Below, one piece after another: positions 60,400-64,000 of a DNA stretch of 64,000 bases. This DNA is from RGIG9115 sp045649825 (GTDB lineage: Bacteria > Bacillota > Clostridia > UBA1381), in assembly GCA_045649825.1 (NCBI GenBank), contig JAZRQO010000009.1, forward strand, positions 1 to 64,000, in the 5' to 3' direction. The notes under the pieces are model-generated. The model ran no database searches, was not told the DNA's origin, and saw only the letters and a list, made by a program, of their open reading frames with translations. The position numbers and the translations under genes were made by a program. Position 1 is the first letter of the stretch. Every line of letters begins with the position of its first letter.

Positions 60400-62204
60400 T
60401 GTCACCACCACCTATGATGGGCGGAGGCGGACCAGGTAGAAGAATGGCCCAGCCTGTTTCAAAACCTAAAGAGCTTTTTTCAACAGCTAAACGACTTTTG
60501 GGATATATTAAGTCAGACTTGTATTTAATAGTTATCGCACTCGTTTGTGTTGGGATAAGTTCTGCATGTAGTATTACAGGCTCATATATGTTAAGACCTA
60601 TAATTAATAATTTTATATATCCTGGTGCTGAAAATGTAACCGGTTTTATAGGCGGACTAATTTTTATGGCTTTTGTTTATATTTTTGGCGTGGTAGCTAC
60701 GTATCTACAAAGCAGGATAATGATTAAAGTTTCTCAAAAGGCTTTGAATAAAATGAGAAGTGAACTGTTTGAAAAGATGCAAGGATTACCTGTTTCATTT
60801 TTCGACAAAAATACACGAGGTGAATTAATGAGCCGTTTCACCAATGATGTCGATACTGTAGGTGAACTTTTAAATCATACCGTTATTCAGCTTATATCCG
60901 GTGTTATAACACTTGTAGGAACTCTAGCGGTTATGTTGTACACAAACGTAATTCTGACTATTGTTACTGTGGTTATGATACCTGTATTTGCGAAGGTGGG
61001 AAGCTTGATTGCAGGAAAATCCAGAGGGTATTTTCGTTCTCAACAAGAAGCGTTGGGTAAAGTTAATGGTTATATAGAAGAAACGGTTACAGGGCAAAAA
61101 GTTGTTAAGGTTTTTTGCCATGAAGATATTTCGGTTAATGATTTTAAAAAAATTAATGATGATTACAAATCAAAACAGATAAAGGCACAGTTTATTGGTG
61201 GTATTATGGGCCCTGTTATGGGTAATTTGAGTCAGATAAATTACAGTATTACCGCTGCAGTTGGTGGTATTCTTTGTGTAACAAGAGGCTTTGATGTTGG
61301 CGGTCTTACAGTTTTTATTAACTTTTCCAGACATTTTTCCAGACCTGTCAATGAGCTGTCTATGCAACTTACCACATTTATGTCTGCTCTTGCAGGTGCT
61401 GAAAGAGTATTTTCCATTATAGATGAAATCCATGAAACAGATGAGGGTAATATTTGTGAAATGCCTGTTACAGAAGGCGGAGTTGAGTTTAATAATGTCT
61501 CTTTTTCATATATACCTGGAAAACCTGTTATAAATAACATTTCTTTAAAGGTTAACAAAGGTGAAAAAGTTGCTTTTGTAGGTTCTACAGGCGCCGGTAA
61601 AACAACAATCATAAACCTGCTTACTCGTTTTTATGATGTTGATAGCGGAGAAATTCTATTTAACGGAATAGACATTCGTAAATATACAAAACAGGCCCTC
61701 AGAAGTTCAATCGCTATGGTGCTTCAAGACACACATTTATTTACCGGTACAGTTATGGAGAATATCCGCTACGGCAGGTTAGATGCCACTGATGAAGAAG
61801 TGATCGAAGCTGCTAAAACTGCCGATGCACATAAATTTATAATCAAGCTCAGGGATGGATATGAAACCGTTCTTGAATCAGATGGAATAAATCTTTCTCA
61901 AGGTCAACGACAATTGCTCAATATTTCAAGAGCTGCATTGTCAAAGGCACCTGTTTTAATTCTTGATGAAGCTACCAGTTCTGTTGATACCAGAACTGAA
62001 CAGGCGATAAACAGAGGACTTGAAAATCTTATGGAAAGCAGAACAACCTTTGTTATTGCTCACAGGCTTTCTACAATAAAAAATTCAGATCTTATAATGG
62101 TGCTTGAAAATGGTACGATAACAGAAAGAGGAACTCATGACGAACTTTTGGAATTGAAAGGTAGATACTTTGAGCTATATACCGGCTTGAAGGAGCTTGA
62201 CTGA
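60399..62204 (+). CDS. Heterodimeric ABC exporter, second half (catalytic site)
   Basis: 601 residues. It begins with a Gly/Pro/Met-rich cytosolic tail (MSPPPMMGGGGPGRRM), then six membrane helices and an ATPase domain with Walker A GSTGAGKTTI (about 394), signature LSQGQRQLLNISRAAL and Walker B VLILDEATSSVDTRTE (true Glu). The LSQGQ signature is the usual partner of a degenerate half. Together they form one drug- or lipid-type exporter; the substrate cannot be told. The next gene starts 31 bases on, in the same direction. Confidence 0.94.
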   Translation: MSPPPMMGGGGPGRRMAQPVSKPKELFSTAKRLLGYIKSDLYLIVIALVCVGISSACSITGSYMLRPIINNFIYPGAENVTGFIGGLIFMAFVYIFGVVATYLQSRIMIKVSQKALNKMRSELFEKMQGLPVSFFDKNTRGELMSRFTNDVDTVGELLNHTVIQLISGVITLVGTLAVMLYTNVILTIVTVVMIPVFAKVGSLIAGKSRGYFRSQQEALGKVNGYIEETVTGQKVVKVFCHEDISVNDFKKINDDYKSKQIKAQFIGGIMGPVMGNLSQINYSITAAVGGILCVTRGFDVGGLTVFINFSRHFSRPVNELSMQLTTFMSALAGAERVFSIIDEIHETDEGNICEMPVTEGGVEFNNVSFSYIPGKPVINNISLKVNKGEKVAFVGSTGAGKTTIINLLTRFYDVDSGEILFNGIDIRKYTKQALRSSIAMVLQDTHLFTGTVMENIRYGRLDATDEEVIEAAKTADAHKFIIKLRDGYETVLESDGINLSQGQRQLLNISRAALSKAPVLILDEATSSVDTRTEQAINRGLENLMESRTTFVIAHRLSTIKNSDLIMVLENGTITERGTHDELLELKGRYFELYTGLKELD

Positions 62205-62235
62205 ATATTCCGGAAAGGAAAGGTTACAAAAAGAT

Positions 62236-64000
62236 ATGAAAATTAGTCAGTTGATTTACACTTCGGTAAAGTACAGTTTGTCTGATAGCGAAATAGGTTT
62301 AATCAATGAACCGGGATATCGTGTGTATTCCTGTACCCAGGGGCTTACTGAAGAGGAAATAAGTGAGATTGTAAGATTTTGTGGATACAGACTTCCCAAA
62401 GATTGTGATGTTAAGTATTCCAAAACGTATTTTGATTCGGAAATACCCGATTTATTCCCTAAAACTTTCAGGACTTTTAAAACAGAAACAGGAAAATATG
62501 TTGCAATTCAGGTTGTTTACTCCGGTGTAGATGTTAACGGTGAGGACGGAAATTTCTTCGCGCATGCACTGTTATTTGATGATACACCTGTAGGATTTAC
62601 CCCTGAAAGCTTTTATGGTTCTCCTATTTTCAGAAAGTTTCTTACAAACGAAGAAATAGACCGAGAGCTTGTAAGATATCTTCCTATGATTGAAGAATCC
62701 GAAACAGATAATGAATTGAGGAACAAAATCGATAATTTTGTATATAACCATAAAGTCCAGATGTCTTCCGTACTCGATCAGGCAATGGCTGTTTTTGCTG
62801 AAAACGGAAAGACGCACATATGTATTAGTGCAAAAAATCAGGAAGAAAGCGATTATTACGTACTTGGTCTTAAACGTATTTTGCCTCCTGAATTTTCAGA
62901 TTCTTTGGGTGTGTCTACGAATAATATATTCTTACCGTCAAATAGTCAGCAAAAAATAATATTAAACGGGACAATTTCAGGGAAGAATAATATTTCTGAT
63001 GATGATATAGAAAACAGGAATAATTGTGTATATATTGATGTTCAAAGAATAGAAACTGACGGTGTTAAACCGATGAAGCTTTTTGAAATGAGTTTTGATG
63101 AGCTTTACGAGAGTTATAAAAGATTCTCAATCAAAAACGGTAAACAGCTACAAATATGGATGAATTCATACGAACGTCTTAATCAGCAGGGAGTATCTGA
63201 AAGATTGAGAGATTTGTATAACCATGTAGGTGAGCAGTTATTTGTTGAACGAGCATTTGCTGTTTACAATAAACTTGGACAGAATGATTATAAACAGGTG
63301 AAATTTGAAGTTCTTGAAGTTATATTTGAACACGCTGACCTGTTTCCTGATATTTTTGATGATGTTTCATACTCATTAGCTGATGAAGGTATAAGCTGCA
63401 TAACGTCAGGTGAACCTAAAAATATTGAAAATGTTTTTAAAGATATAAAAATTGATATTGCAAAAAAAATTTATAATAGTCTTAAACAAAAGCTCGATGA
63501 ATTAACTTCTGAAACTTTTGATGAAAAAAGCGGAATTTTGCTTCTAAGAGTATTTTCTCTTATTAAAAATGCATGCAGTATCAGAACATGGCAGGAATTC
63601 TTCGATTATAATGATTCATATTTTGCTGAATTTTTAGAAATATGTGCTAAGGTAATGATTAGTGATACAATTCCTGTTACTATAACGGCTCCACCAATCT
63701 GGACGCCGGCAGATACTGCTGAAGTTGTTGCTATGTTTGATTCGTCAGCTGTAGATGATGTTTTGAAAAAAGCTTGCAGAAAGTATATTCTTGAAAACAA
63801 AAATGCAGTATGGTCGACTTACGGTATATCATTGCAGAAACGCCGTAAATCCAAAGAGGATTCCGAAAAGGATATACAAAAAATCAAGAAAATGCTTACT
63901 CAAGTTGGATATGCGCCGTATCAGAGAGCAACATATAATGATCTTAAATTTGAAGTTATAAATGAAATGACACTAAGTGAAAATCCCCTGCTACTTGTAC
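62236..64000 (+). CDS. GAP1-like protein (GTPase-associated protein 1, N-terminal part; 3' end outside window)
   Basis: 588 residues are visible with no stop codon before the window end. Residues about 1-115 match the GAP1-N1 pattern: an N-terminal ISQLIYTSVKYSLSDSEIG, then the short motif SGVDVNGEDGNFFAHALLFD (residues 96-115), like the G-x-D-x-x-G-R-x-G-N-x-F-x-H-x-L signature. A helical middle part (about 150-400) and a lysine-rich segment (about 535-555) follow. GAP1 proteins occur with GTPases in bacterial conflict or signalling systems. The ribosome site is AAGGAAAGG, somewhat far from the ATG. It follows the ABC exporter by 31 bases and is probably co-transcribed. Confidence 0.65.
   Translation, partial: MKISQLIYTSVKYSLSDSEIGLINEPGYRVYSCTQGLTEEEISEIVRFCGYRLPKDCDVKYSKTYFDSEIPDLFPKTFRTFKTETGKYVAIQVVYSGVDVNGEDGNFFAHALLFDDTPVGFTPESFYGSPIFRKFLTNEEIDRELVRYLPMIEESETDNELRNKIDNFVYNHKVQMSSVLDQAMAVFAENGKTHICISAKNQEESDYYVLGLKRILPPEFSDSLGVSTNNIFLPSNSQQKIILNGTISGKNNISDDDIENRNNCVYIDVQRIETDGVKPMKLFEMSFDELYESYKRFSIKNGKQLQIWMNSYERLNQQGVSERLRDLYNHVGEQLFVERAFAVYNKLGQNDYKQVKFEVLEVIFEHADLFPDIFDDVSYSLADEGISCITSGEPKNIENVFKDIKIDIAKKIYNSLKQKLDELTSETFDEKSGILLLRVFSLIKNACSIRTWQEFFDYNDSYFAEFLEICAKVMISDTIPVTITAPPIWTPADTAEVVAMFDSSAVDDVLKKACRKYILENKNAVWSTYGISLQKRRKSKEDSEKDIQKIKKMLTQVGYAPYQRATYNDLKFEVINEMTLSENPLLLV

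Overview
This window reads as a low-GC Gram-positive chromosome segment from a spore-forming member of the Clostridia. The support is internal: a spore-gene cluster (yabP, yabQ, divIC, yabR behind hup and rqcP), yunB and spoIIID, a threonine T-box, a tandem glycine riboswitch, sigma-A type promoters with 17-bp spacers, strong GGAGG ribosome sites and several TTG starts. An apparently intact bile salt hydrolase and an SLH-domain surface protein fit a gut-dwelling anaerobe. I cannot name the species.

Layout. 1-5 kb: the 3' end of a large SLH surface protein, then a solute-binding lipoprotein. 5-9.3 kb (minus strand): HAD phosphatase, trmB, tRNA-Met, class II aldolase, a zinc-ribbon protein and an OGG1-type glycosylase. 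9.4-24.1 kb (plus): M18 aminopeptidase, topB, uvrB, a small unknown gene, uvrA, T-box plus thrS, yunB, ligA and an M20 amidohydrolase; much of this is DNA repair. 24.1-32.7 kb (minus): mazG, then hup-rqcP-yabP-yabQ-divIC-yabR-pncB-tsaC-phosphatase-rimI-tsaD-lspA, one long run joining nucleoid, spore, division and tRNA t6A functions. 32.9-38.6 kb (plus): ymdB, cysE-cysS-mrnC, a split transketolase and a small lipoprotein.

38.7-42.8 kb is the most accessory-looking part. dinB is divergent from an XRE repressor plus ImmA/IrrE-type protease pair with two operator-like repeats between them. A tRNA-Arg follows, with a tandemly duplicated array of small hairpins joined by an AGCTAAAT linker, then a LysR regulator. 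42.8-50.6 kb: a CofE-like ligase, a YgjV-like membrane protein, bile salt hydrolase, riboswitch-controlled AGCS transporter, MATE exporter, spoIIID and an orphan PotD-like lipoprotein. 50.8-64 kb: methyltransferase, serC-serA, murD, HtrA protease, an Lrp-aminotransferase pair, a heterodimeric ABC exporter, and a large gene cut by the window end that resembles GTPase-associated protein 1 (GAP1).

The best candidates for something undescribed are the covarying mini-hairpin array beside tRNA-Arg (41.3-41.7 kb), the IrrE/DdrO-like switch facing dinB (40 kb), the GAP1-like gene at the right edge, and the CofE-like gene with a divergent LysR regulator. Several starts were moved inward from the longest possible reading frame where a ribosome site and the family N-terminus agree. 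All functional calls come from reading motifs by eye, with no database search.
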